A stretch of 5,060 nucleotides of DNA from Pseudomonadota bacterium (GCA_009936895.1 JAACDS010000196.1:1-5060); one strand, 5' to 3'. Counted from the stretch's first letter, positions 1 to 5,060 are shown. Numbers and translations are program-made. The notes: a model not told the origin generated them from the sequence alone.

Positions 1-80
1 GAAGTGCTTTCTCGTTCGACTTGCATGTATTAGGCGTGCCGCCAACGTTCAATCTGAGCCATGATCAAACTCTTCAGTTT
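1..80 (-). rRNA. rrs: 16S ribosomal RNA, 5' end only (partial)
   Basis: Read on the minus strand, this is the conserved start of bacterial 16S rRNA: AAACTGAAGAGTTTGATCAT followed by GGCTCAGATTGAACGTTGGC, then the ATACATGCAAGTCGAACG stretch. The mature 5' end is placed at 80 by comparison with the known E. coli start (AAATTGAAGAG). Only the first 80 bases are present, reaching helix 6 (V1), and the gene runs off the left edge. It is the first gene of an rRNA operon whose leader and promoter lie to its right in this window. The universal 27F primer site lies inside this stretch. The few bases available are gammaproteobacterial in style but do not fix a genus. Confidence 0.97.
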
Positions 81-326
81 AATATTTTCGACTTTCAGTC
101 AGATCCGATTTGTCTCTTACGAGACGCCTTTTTTCCAACCATGATGCCGAGTAATCATTTACTCAAAACGAATTACGTGTTCCCACACGAATGGCTTGTT
201 TGTACATTTTGTTTCTTACCGGCGTTCGCCTTCTCATTAGAGATTGCGTGCCGAAAGAACCACAATGCACTTGCTTTATATTATTAAAGATCTGCTGCTT
301 GGCTTGTTTCAGCCTCGCTGCAAGGG
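81..326 (-). other. rRNA operon leader (pre-16S 5' external spacer)
   Basis: This is the transcribed spacer between the rRNA promoter and the mature 16S 5' end. It is AT-rich and has no credible gene. Read on the minus strand, it holds a chain of short perfect hairpins: 221-230 (GGCG/CGCC), 176-189 (CGTGT, loop GGGA, ACACG), 149-164 (GAGTAA, loop ATGA, TTACTC), 112-125 (GTCTC, loop GTAA, GAGAC) and 90-100 (GACT, loop GAA, AGTC). The stretch around 185-198 (AAGCCATTCGTGTGGG) resembles a segment I recall from Pseudomonas rRNA leaders. The part next to 16S would be expected to pair with sequence beyond the 16S 3' end to form the RNase III processing stem, but that partner lies outside the window. 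The right-hand limit depends on the predicted transcription start (about 322-326). Confidence 0.8.
285..293 (-). promoter_or_regulatory. boxA-like antitermination element in rRNA leader
   Basis: The minus strand reads AGATCTTTA followed by ATAAT. This matches the rRNA boxA consensus TGCTCTTTA at seven of nine positions. It sits early in the leader, about 35 bases after the predicted start, which is where boxA is found in other gammaproteobacterial rRNA leaders. In that setting boxA recruits NusB-NusE (S10) to suppress Rho termination. The match is imperfect, so position and context carry most of the weight. Confidence 0.55.
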
Positions 327-332
327 AGGCGT

Positions 333-360
333 ATAATACGCATATCGAACTGGCGCGCAA
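333..360 (-). promoter_or_regulatory. rRNA operon promoter (sigma-70, P1-like)
   Basis: On the minus strand there is a -35 box TTGCGC (355-360), a 16-base spacer and a -10 box TATTAT (333-338). These are followed by a GC-rich discriminator, ACGCCTCCC. A 16-base spacer plus a GC-rich discriminator is the classic form of a stringently controlled rRNA P1 promoter, in which open complexes are short-lived and sensitive to ppGpp/DksA and to the initiating nucleotide. Transcription should start near 322-326 and run leftwards through the leader into 16S. The -10 box lies in the centre of a 13-base perfect palindrome (329-341). Confidence 0.82.
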
Positions 361-361
361 C

Positions 362-390
362 TCCAAATTGCAAAAAAGTGTACTTTTCTT
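362..390 (-). promoter_or_regulatory. AT-rich UP-element-like region upstream of the rRNA promoter
   Basis: Directly upstream of the -35 box the minus strand carries A- and T-runs (AAAGAAAAGTACACTTTTTT, then GCAATTTGG). This is the place where the alpha subunit C-terminal domains of RNA polymerase bind in strong rRNA promoters. It contains the inverted repeat AAAAGT-gt-ACTTTT (374-387, plus strand), which could also form a weak AT hairpin at the end of the tyrS transcript. The UP-element role is inferred from position and composition. Confidence 0.5.
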
Positions 391-407
391 TGGAACCCGA
401 TTTATGG

Positions 408-1685
408 CTACTGGCTCACAACTAGATGGTAATTCTTTTTCCCCTTACGAATCAGGTAGAAACGCTGAAAAAGAGCATCGTCAAAGTCCAAAGTACATGA
501 AACGTCACTGACGGACACACCGTTCAACTTGATGCCGTTCCCCTGAATCAGCTTTCTCGCTTCTCCGGTAGATTTGACCAAACCTGCTTCGACGAGCACG
601 GTCAAAAGACCTACTCCCGGCTCGCTGACGCTATTGGAGAGCCCGTCTTGCCGCAGTTCTTCTAAATCGCTCTCCAGAAGAGCGCGGGTGTCGCCAGAAA
701 ACAACGCGGCACTGATCCGCTCTGCCGCAACTACAGCATCTGCGCCGTGCACGAGCCCGGTCACCTCTTGGGCAAGCTTTCGATGGGCCTCACGACGCTC
801 CGGATGCTCCTCCATCAACGCCTCTAGATCAGCAATCTCTTGCTGCTTCAAAAAGGTAAACAGCCGCAAAAAGCTTCCCACGTCAGCATCAGCGCTGTTC
901 AACCAAAACTGATAGAACATATAAGGCGAGGTTTTTTGTGGATCCAACCATATAGCCCCGGTTGCTGATTTACCGAATTTTGTTCCATCTGCCTTGGTGA
1001 CAAGGGGCATGGTAAAGGCATAGGCGGTCTCACCCATGTGGCGTCGAATCAGGTCGATACCCGACACGATATTGCCCCACTGATCGCTTCCGCCAATTTG
1101 CAGAGAACAGCCTTCGTTTTGCGCGAGGCGCAAGAAATCCATTGCCTGCAATAGCATGTAGCTGAATTCGGTATATGAAATGCCCTGCTCCGCTCGTTCT
1201 AGGCGGGCTTTGACGGATTCGCGCTGAATCATCCCGTTGACAGAAAAGTGTTTACCGATATCGCGCAAAAAATCGATCACACTCAGATCCGCCGTCCAAT
1301 CGAGGTTATTCACGATCTTCGCCGCGCTGCCATCTGTTGCGTCAAAATCAAGGAAGCTGCTTACCTGATTCCTCAGAGCATCGACCCAGATACCAACGGT
1401 TTCCTCTCGATTCAGCGACCGCTCATCATCCCGGCCTGATGGATCCCCTATTAAGCCAGTAGCCCCACCGAGCAATAGCAAGGGGCGGTGGCCTTGCAAC
1501 TGAAAACGTCGCAGTGCCAGTAATGGCACCAAGCTGCCAATATGCAAACTGTCTGCGGTTGGGTCGAACCCGCAGTAGAGCGTTCGACGCCCAGCGTCCA
1601 GATGCTCGAGCAAGCCTGTCTCGTCAGACACTTGGGTTAACAGCCCGCGCCACCGCAGCTCATCGATAAAGGCTTGTGCGCTCAT
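408..1685 (-). CDS. tyrS: Tyrosyl-tRNA synthetase, TyrS form
   Basis: Cytoplasmic class I synthetase that activates tyrosine with ATP and charges tRNA-Tyr. The 425-residue protein is full length for the family (E. coli TyrS is 424) and resembles the E. coli protein throughout. The HIGH-type signature is HIGS at residues 48-51. The tyrosine pocket region is GISYTEFSY (168-176) with Q180 and D183, followed by GGSDQWGNI (198-206). The KMSKS-type loop is KFGKS (236-240), typical of the S form rather than the Z form. The C-terminal S4 RNA-binding domain covers about 360-425 and ends in RKGKKNYHLVV. The ATG start at 1685 has an AGGA ribosome-binding site 9 bases upstream (1695-1698), and the stop is TAG. 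The gene points towards the rRNA operon, with only 47 bases between its stop and the rRNA -35 box. Its own leader is hairpin-rich. Confidence 0.97.
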   Translation of the reverse strand: MSAQAFIDELRWRGLLTQVSDETGLLEHLDAGRRTLYCGFDPTADSLHIGSLVPLLALRRFQLQGHRPLLLLGGATGLIGDPSGRDDERSLNREETVGIWVDALRNQVSSFLDFDATDGSAAKIVNNLDWTADLSVIDFLRDIGKHFSVNGMIQRESVKARLERAEQGISYTEFSYMLLQAMDFLRLAQNEGCSLQIGGSDQWGNIVSGIDLIRRHMGETAYAFTMPLVTKADGTKFGKSATGAIWLDPQKTSPYMFYQFWLNSADADVGSFLRLFTFLKQQEIADLEALMEEHPERREAHRKLAQEVTGLVHGADAVVAAERISAALFSGDTRALLESDLEELRQDGLSNSVSEPGVGLLTVLVEAGLVKSTGEARKLIQGNGIKLNGVSVSDVSCTLDFDDALFQRFYLIRKGKKNYHLVVSQ

Positions 1686-1719
1686 TCGTTCATATCCTGT
1701 TATGCATTAGGTACCGCGT

Positions 1720-1736
1720 CCCGGTGTAGCACCGGG
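1720..1736 (-). other. Strong hairpin in the tyrS leader
   Basis: A perfect 7-base-pair stem with a 3-base loop: on the minus strand CCCGGTG, loop CTA, CACCGGG. It lies 34 bases upstream of the tyrS start codon, clear of the ribosome-binding site. No T-run follows on either strand, so it is not a standard intrinsic terminator. It could stabilise the tyrS mRNA leader or take part in control of translation; both roles are inferred. A second, weaker stem (TCTGC/GCAGA, 1741-1762) lies right next to it. Confidence 0.6.
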
Positions 1737-1740
1737 CCAA

Positions 1741-1762
1741 TCTGCACTCGGGCAGGCGCAGA
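1741..1762 (-). repeat. Second inverted repeat in the tyrS leader
   Basis: The arms TCTGC and GCAGA form a 5-base-pair stem around a 12-base loop, four bases from the stronger hairpin at 1720-1736. If tyrS transcription starts near 1756-1762, as the promoter candidate would suggest, this stem would lie at or overlap the very 5' end of the transcript. A 5-base stem can arise by chance. Confidence 0.3.
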
Positions 1763-1771
1763 ACTTTAACA
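1763..1771 (-). promoter_or_regulatory. Candidate extended -10 promoter for tyrS
   Basis: The minus strand reads TGTTAAAGT, that is TG-n followed by TAAAGT, which matches the -10 consensus at four of six positions with an extended TG. No good -35 hexamer is found 16-18 bases upstream. It is the best candidate I see in the tyrS upstream region and would give a leader of roughly 70-80 bases. The evidence is weak. Confidence 0.25.
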
Positions 1772-1798
1772 AAAGATCCCTACCGACTGCACGGTCAG

Positions 1799-1810
1799 GC
1801 AAGCGCTTGC
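1799..1810. repeat. Perfect 12-base palindrome in the divergent intergenic region
   Basis: GCAAGCGCTTGC is a perfect palindrome placed between the divergent tyrS and M23 peptidase genes, followed on the plus strand by GG and a run of six T. It lies just upstream of the plus-strand promoter candidate, where a dimeric regulator could bind. With the T-run it also faintly resembles a short plus-strand terminator, but the stem would be only about 4 base pairs and no plus-strand gene precedes it. No known regulator site is recognised. Confidence 0.45.
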
Positions 1811-1813
1811 GGT

Positions 1814-1842
1814 TTTTTCTTGCACAAACTTTCTTCTATACT
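1814..1842 (+). promoter_or_regulatory. Candidate promoter for the M23 peptidase-anmK operon
   Basis: A good -10 box TATACT (1837-1842) is preceded at 17 bases by a poor -35 (TTTTTC, 1814-1819) in a T-rich stretch. The better-looking TTGCAC at 1820-1825 is only 11 bases from the -10, which is too close. A start near 1849 would give a leader of about 60 bases. The region lies in the correct place and nothing better is seen before the coding region. Confidence 0.4.
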
Positions 1843-1854
1843 CGCCGCACCGGC

Positions 1855-1882
1855 CTTATCAGTCGGCAGAGCCTAGGATAAG
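1855..1882 (+). other. Stem-loop in the leader of the M23 peptidase gene
   Basis: CTTATC (1855-1860) pairs with GATAAG (1877-1882), and inside it GGC (1865-1867) pairs with GCC (1871-1873) around the loop AGA. It would lie in the 5' untranslated region, ending 26 bases before the ATG start. The interior is imperfect and its role is unknown. It may only shape the leader near a ribosome-binding site that is itself weak. Confidence 0.35.
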
Positions 1883-1908
1883 CCACCGTTTGGACGCTAT
1901 TGGATACC

Positions 1909-3237
1909 ATGCAAATTCCGCTCCTTCACAGAAGACTGGCCACACTGGTAGGTCTCTGCCTACTGCTGTTGGCCGCGAGCGGGTTCATCCCAAAGAGCCC
2001 AACCGATACCGGCAGCCCAGCTGATGCAGAGCCGACCCTAGCGCCGGGGCCATCGTCAAGTGTCGAGTCATTGCTCCAGCCAGCAGCAGAAACCACAAAT
2101 CTTGCGGAGACCGCCGAGCCTGCCATCGATCGGTCTAAACGACACAGAGCAACGGTTAAGAATGGCGACAATATGGCCACGATCTTTGCAAGCCATGGGT
2201 TTTCGGCGCGGACTCTTCACGCGCTGACACAAACCGAGCACGGGAGAGTTCTTGACGACATTTTTCCCGGCGCCGAACTGATACTCGAGAGCAATGAGCA
2301 GTTACTAACCTCGTTAACCTATCAGCCAGGCCCTCTGGAAAGTGTCGTGTTCACCAGCACCGGTGAGGGAGGATTCACTAGCGAGGAGCGCTTCGCTGAG
2401 CCCGCCAAAGCCCTGACTTATAAACACGGGATCATCGACAACAGTCTGTTTCTCACCAGCCAGTCCGTCGGTCTTCCGGACAATCTCACCATGCGAATCG
2501 CCCAAATCTTTCAGTGGGATATCGACTGCGTGCTGGATATCCGACCTGGCGATGAGTTTTTCGCGCTGTACGAAGAGCACTACTTGGATGACGAGTTCAT
2601 TGGCTATGGCGATATTTTAGCCGCCCGATTTGTCAATCAAGGCCGTGCTTATACTGCCGTTCGCTATACCAACGAAACGGGATCTGCAGATTATTTCGAT
2701 TCCGAGGGGCTCAGTATGCGCAAAGCATTTTTGCGTGCGCCAGTAGAATTTTCCCGAATTAGCTCCAGCTTTAACCTGCGCCGCAAGCATCCACTTTACA
2801 AAACCGTTACGCCTCATCGGGGCATCGACTATGCAGCTCCCAGGGGCACCCCCATTTTGGCTGCCGGCGATGGCAAGGTTGAGCAAGCATCGCGAACCAA
2901 GGCGAACGGCAATTACGTTGTGATCAAACACGGCGAACAGTTTGTAACGAAATACCTGCATCTGTCGAAATTTGCCCGCAACATCAAGACGGGGAAGCGG
3001 GTTAAGCAGGGCCAAACCATCGGCTACGTCGGCGCGACAGGCTATGCTACCGGGCCTCATCTTCATTATGAGTTTTTGGTGAACGGTGTTCACCAAAACC
3101 CGCGCACCGTGAAGCTTCCGCAGGCGCAGCCCGTGCCCCAGCGGGAAATCGCTCGGTTTCAGAAGCGCACGTTTACCAACATTTTGCTATTGGACCACTT
3201 TAGGGACCAAGCAGCGCTCGCATCGGCATCACGATGA
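1909..3237 (+). CDS. M23 family peptidoglycan endopeptidase with LysM/OapA-like domain
   Basis: Probable envelope zinc metallopeptidase that cuts peptide cross-links of peptidoglycan. From the ATG at 1909 it has 442 residues. A hydrophobic segment at about 11-27 is a signal peptide or membrane anchor; no lipobox is seen. A Pro/Ser/Glu-rich linker runs to about 75. A LysM/OapA-like domain follows (about 80-126, TVKNGDNMATIFASHGF), then a Csd3-type middle domain (about 140-280). The C-terminal M23 domain (about 285-400) is intact: HRGID gives zinc ligands H303 and D307, HLH gives H384 and H386, and H351 lies in the KYLHLS motif. The start is uncertain: a TTG at 1900 is in frame and neither has a good ribosome-binding site. 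The gene overlaps anmK by 4 bases, suggesting an operon for wall turnover. It corresponds to the gene at this position in Pseudomonas and is MepM-like, but the exact ortholog name is not assured. Confidence 0.92.
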   Translation: MQIPLLHRRLATLVGLCLLLLAASGFIPKSPTDTGSPADAEPTLAPGPSSSVESLLQPAAETTNLAETAEPAIDRSKRHRATVKNGDNMATIFASHGFSARTLHALTQTEHGRVLDDIFPGAELILESNEQLLTSLTYQPGPLESVVFTSTGEGGFTSEERFAEPAKALTYKHGIIDNSLFLTSQSVGLPDNLTMRIAQIFQWDIDCVLDIRPGDEFFALYEEHYLDDEFIGYGDILAARFVNQGRAYTAVRYTNETGSADYFDSEGLSMRKAFLRAPVEFSRISSSFNLRRKHPLYKTVTPHRGIDYAAPRGTPILAAGDGKVEQASRTKANGNYVVIKHGEQFVTKYLHLSKFARNIKTGKRVKQGQTIGYVGATGYATGPHLHYEFLVNGVHQNPRTVKLPQAQPVPQREIARFQKRTFTNILLLDHFRDQAALASASR

Positions 3238-4397
3238 AGCTGGGCTCCTTTATGGGATGCATGACGGGCACGAGCGTTGACGCTCTGGACCTCGCGCTCA
3301 TTGAAGTAAGCCACCCGACCGGCCCTGAATCGTCGTTCAACGAGGAAGTTACCGTTACCCACGCTCATGCGGTGCCGCTACCGGATTTTTTGCGCGACGC
3401 GCTGCTCGCCTGCGGACAGCCCGACCTTTCCTCCGTTGACCTTTTGGGGCAGTGTGACCGGCTTCTGGGGGAATTTATTGGCGCATCGATACTGCAGTGG
3501 CTGAAAACGCTCGGTATTGAACCCGCTAGCATTACCGCCATTGGCAGTCACGGGCAGACCGTAAGGCATCGACCACCCGGCACAGCAGATCAACCGTTTA
3601 CTTTGCAGATCGGCGACCCTAACTGCATCGCAGAATTAACCGGCATTGACACGATCGCTGACTTTCGGCGGCGCGATATGGCCGCAGCAGGTCAGGGTGC
3701 TCCCCTAGCACCGGCGTTTCATCAGGTGCTTTTCAACAAACTAGACGGTCAGCCTTGCATACTGAACATTGGTGGCATCAGCAATATCTCTCCCTTAAGA
3801 GGCAGTCTTGGCGGCTTCGACGTTGGCCCTGGCAATTGTTTGATGGATGAGTGGTATGCGACACATCACACCGAACATGGTGCTGACCGTTTTGATGCCT
3901 CTGGTGCCTGGGCGGCTTCGGGCAACGTTAACGATGCCCTGCTCGTCAGCCTGTTAAACGATCCTTACTTTTCGTTGGAGCCGCCGAAAAGCACAGGCCG
4001 CGAGTACTTTAACCGGGCGTGGCTCAGCCCTCATCTTGAGCAGACCAACACAGGCATCACCAATCAGGACGTGCAAGCCACGCTGGCGGAATTCACGGCG
4101 ATCAGCATTGCAGACAGCATTTCTAAAAGCCTGCCGAATGTGAGCCATGTGCCAGTCTGTGGAGGCGGCCGCCTGAACACGCACTTGTTGCAGCGCCTTA
4201 AACGGGCACTTCACGCGCGTGGGCACAGCCACTGTGTGGTGGAACCGACCGAGCACTGGGGCATCGACGGTGACGCGGTTGAGGCTGCGGCGTTCGCGTG
4301 GCTCGCCTACCGACGGCATTATCTCTTACCCGGCAATTTGACAGCGGTAACCGGCGCCGACGGCCCGCGCATTTTAGGTGCAATATATCCCGGTTAA
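3234..4397 (+). CDS. anmK: Anhydro-N-acetylmuramic acid kinase
   Basis: Cytoplasmic sugar kinase of peptidoglycan recycling. It hydrolyses the 1,6-anhydro ring of anhydro-MurNAc and phosphorylates it with ATP, giving MurNAc-6-phosphate. The 387-residue protein has the family motifs in order: FMGCMTGTSVDALD (6-19, the ATP-binding start, usually MSGTSLDG-D), GSHGQTVRH (104-112), QIGDPN (125-130), DFRRRDMAAAGQGAPL (143-158), LNIGGISNIS (177-186), GFDVGPGN (194-201, with D196 the likely catalytic base by analogy to Asp182 of the P. aeruginosa enzyme), STGREYFNR (253-261), CGGGRLN (309-315), GIDGDAVEAAAFAWLA (343-358) and the C-terminal LPGNLTAVTGADG. The ATG overlaps the stop of the peptidase gene (ATGA), and no ribosome-binding site is evident, so translation is probably coupled. 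The N-terminal motif is slightly divergent; otherwise the protein looks intact and functional. Confidence 0.96.
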   Translation: MKLGSFMGCMTGTSVDALDLALIEVSHPTGPESSFNEEVTVTHAHAVPLPDFLRDALLACGQPDLSSVDLLGQCDRLLGEFIGASILQWLKTLGIEPASITAIGSHGQTVRHRPPGTADQPFTLQIGDPNCIAELTGIDTIADFRRRDMAAAGQGAPLAPAFHQVLFNKLDGQPCILNIGGISNISPLRGSLGGFDVGPGNCLMDEWYATHHTEHGADRFDASGAWAASGNVNDALLVSLLNDPYFSLEPPKSTGREYFNRAWLSPHLEQTNTGITNQDVQATLAEFTAISIADSISKSLPNVSHVPVCGGGRLNTHLLQRLKRALHARGHSHCVVEPTEHWGIDGDAVEAAAFAWLAYRRHYLLPGNLTAVTGADGPRILGAIYPG

Positions 4398-4400
4398 GAG

Positions 4401-4424
4401 TGCCCCCCACCGAAGGCAGTTTTT
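4401..4424 (+). terminator. Possible weak intrinsic terminator of anmK
   Basis: Four bases after the anmK stop codon, TGCC (4401-4404) can pair with GGCA (4415-4418) around a 10-base loop, followed closely by five T (4420-4424). The stem is short and the T-run overlaps the erpA stop codon. In the 25-base gap between the two converging genes this is the only terminator-like structure seen. It would work on the plus strand only. Confidence 0.3.
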
Positions 4425-4755
4425 ACAGAGAAAAGGAACTTCCGCAGCCGCAGGTCGCAGCAGCGTTGGGGTTTGACACGACAAACTGCGCGCCAGATAG
4501 GTCTTCGACATAGTCCACGTCGGCTCCGTCCAAATAGGGGTAGCTCATGGCATCAACGAGCATAAGCACCCCGGCGCGCTCAATCACCGCATCATCCTCG
4601 GCCCGACTGTCATCAAAGGTAAATCCGTAAGAAAAGCCGTTGCAGCCCCCGCCAGAGATGAACACTCTGAGACAAAGGTTTGGATCACCCTCGTCTTCAA
4701 TCAGGCGCTTCACTCTGTTGGCCGCTTTTTCCGAAAACGTAATACTGGTTTGCAT
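4423..4755 (-). CDS. erpA: A-type iron-sulfur carrier protein ErpA
   Basis: Cytoplasmic carrier that receives Fe-S clusters from the assembly scaffold and delivers them to apo-proteins, in E. coli including the isoprenoid enzymes IspG and IspH. The 110-residue protein is normal length for the HesB/IscA family. The three cluster-binding cysteines are present: C38 in GGGCNGFSYGFTFDD and C102/C104 in TCGCGSSFS at the C-terminus. The NPNA stretch before the final cysteines and the VDAMSYPYLDGADVDYVEDL segment favour ErpA over IscA or SufA. The ATG at 4755 has an AAGG ribosome-binding site (4762-4765) that overlaps the stop codon of the bactofilin gene. The genes are 8 bases apart, so they are probably co-transcribed and perhaps translationally coupled. 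No IscR-type site is visible here. The gene converges on anmK. Confidence 0.95.
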   Translation of the reverse strand: MQTSITFSEKAANRVKRLIEDEGDPNLCLRVFISGGGCNGFSYGFTFDDSRAEDDAVIERAGVLMLVDAMSYPYLDGADVDYVEDLSGAQFVVSNPNAAATCGCGSSFSL

Positions 4756-4763
4756 CTCAGGCC

Positions 4764-5060
4764 TTAATCGCTTGCCCCAATGCTGTCCGCGGGCACATCG
4801 CCGCGACCAGACTGTGCTGGGCTCGTTGGTTTTTCTGCTTCGTCGGGCACCGAATGAATCAAACGTCCTTGAACAGACGCGCCCATATGCATCTGCAGTA
4901 CGCTGTAGTGCAGGTCTCCTTGGATGATCGCGCCATCCGCAATCTCTAGGTGCTCGAGCGCATAGACGGTTCCATCCACCCGGCCGTGAATCAATACGGA
5001 CGGCGCACGGATATCTCCTACGACTCGCCCACCTGGGCTCACAGTCATCGACGCCCCCGC
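4764..5060 (-). CDS. Bactofilin (polymer-forming cytoskeletal protein), 5' end outside the window
   Basis: The reading frame stays open to the right edge, so the true start is probably outside; the ATG at 5048 lies inside the conserved domain and is unlikely to be the start. About 98 residues are visible. They show the bactofilin beta-helix pattern of repeated short turns with Gly and alternating hydrophobic residues: GGRVVGDI, VLIHGRVDGTV, LEIADGAIIQGDL, MHMGASVQGRLIH. A charged, Pro/Ser-rich tail of about 30 residues follows (PDEAEKPTSPAQ...), probably disordered. Bactofilins self-assemble into filaments without nucleotide, often at the membrane, and organise cell-wall enzymes or cell shape. 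This is the gene directly upstream of erpA, and its TAA stop lies 8 bases before the erpA start. Which bactofilin subgroup it belongs to cannot be told without the N-terminus. Confidence 0.9.
   Translation of the reverse strand, partial: AGASMTVSPGGRVVGDIRAPSVLIHGRVDGTVYALEHLEIADGAIIQGDLHYSVLQMHMGASVQGRLIHSVPDEAEKPTSPAQSGRGDVPADSIGASD

Noticed and set aside
332..337. Perfect TATAAT on the plus strand as a promoter firing towards tyrS antisense
   Set aside because: No -35 at 16-18 bases; the nearest TTGTTT (304-309) is 22 bases away. It is explained by the palindrome around the rRNA -10 box, though it is noted in the findings.
21..511. Open reading frames of 67-106 codons on both strands (21-287, 163-366, 191-511)
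   Set aside because: They cover the 16S start, the rRNA leader and promoter, and the tyrS end. They have no recognisable domains and are explained by the stop-poor flank of an RNA gene.
574..912. 112-codon plus-strand frame antisense to tyrS
   Set aside because: Ser/Arg-rich shadow of the tyrS C-terminal coding region, with no ribosome-binding site or domain.
1709..1718. AGGTACCGCG, resembling the conserved T-box sequence (GGTGG-ACCGCG) near a synthetase gene
   Set aside because: It is on the strand opposite to tyrS, reads away from it, lacks the preceding stem I/specifier structure and a T-run terminator, and T-boxes are not known from gammaproteobacteria. GGTACC is also a simple palindrome.
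1720..1736. Hairpin CCCGGTG-TAG-CACCGGG as an intrinsic terminator
   Set aside because: No T-run follows on either strand, and it lies in a divergent region where no transcript needs to end.
2617..3096. 159-codon minus-strand open frame inside the M23 peptidase
   Set aside because: It is an antisense shadow of the catalytic domain coding region, whose plus-strand frame has clear family motifs.
3954..4513. Open frames of 70-121 codons opposite or offset to the anmK 3' end and across the convergent gap
   Set aside because: Arg- and Pro-rich products without domain signals that overlap well-supported anmK and erpA frames.
4764..5048. Bactofilin as a complete 94-residue protein starting at 5048
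   Set aside because: The frame stays open to the window edge, and the ATG lies inside the repeat domain, so the gene is better read as truncated by the window.

Overview
The window looks like a conserved housekeeping block from a gammaproteobacterium. The evidence is the 5' end of a gammaproteobacterial-type 16S rRNA gene, an E. coli-like S-form tyrosyl-tRNA synthetase, an ErpA-type iron-sulfur carrier, and the gene order bactofilin - erpA - anmK - M23 peptidase - tyrS - 16S rRNA. From memory, Pseudomonas (PA0664-PA0668 region) and related marine lineages have this same order. The genus cannot be fixed from this sequence alone. Base composition is moderate in GC across the genes and AT-rich in the rRNA leader. 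No mobile element, CRISPR array, phage gene or tRNA is visible.

Layout. Positions 1-80 (minus strand) are the first 80 bases of the 16S rRNA gene, which continues out of the window. Positions 81-about 326 are its transcribed leader, with a series of short hairpins and a boxA-like element. The leader is driven by a clear rRNA promoter at 333-360 with an AT-rich upstream region. tyrS (408-1685, minus) lies directly upstream and points the same way, with no strong terminator between. Positions 1686-1908 are a divergent intergenic region with several inverted repeats and weak promoter candidates for both directions. On the plus strand, an M23 peptidase with a LysM/OapA-like domain (1909-3237) overlaps anmK (3234-4397) by 4 bases. 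Converging from the right end on the minus strand are a bactofilin whose 5' part lies outside the window (4764-5060) and erpA (4423-4755), 8 bases apart. anmK and erpA end 25 bases from each other.

How the genes fit together. The M23 peptidase and AnmK are both cell-wall functions: the first probably cuts peptidoglycan in the periplasm, and the second returns released anhydro-MurNAc to metabolism. Bactofilin is a cytoskeletal polymer that often organises cell-wall enzymes. tyrS and the rRNA operon both serve translation, and ErpA supplies Fe-S clusters. I see no new system here. The points worth a second look are small: structured leaders, a palindrome in the rRNA promoter, translational couplings and possible readthrough from tyrS into the rRNA operon.
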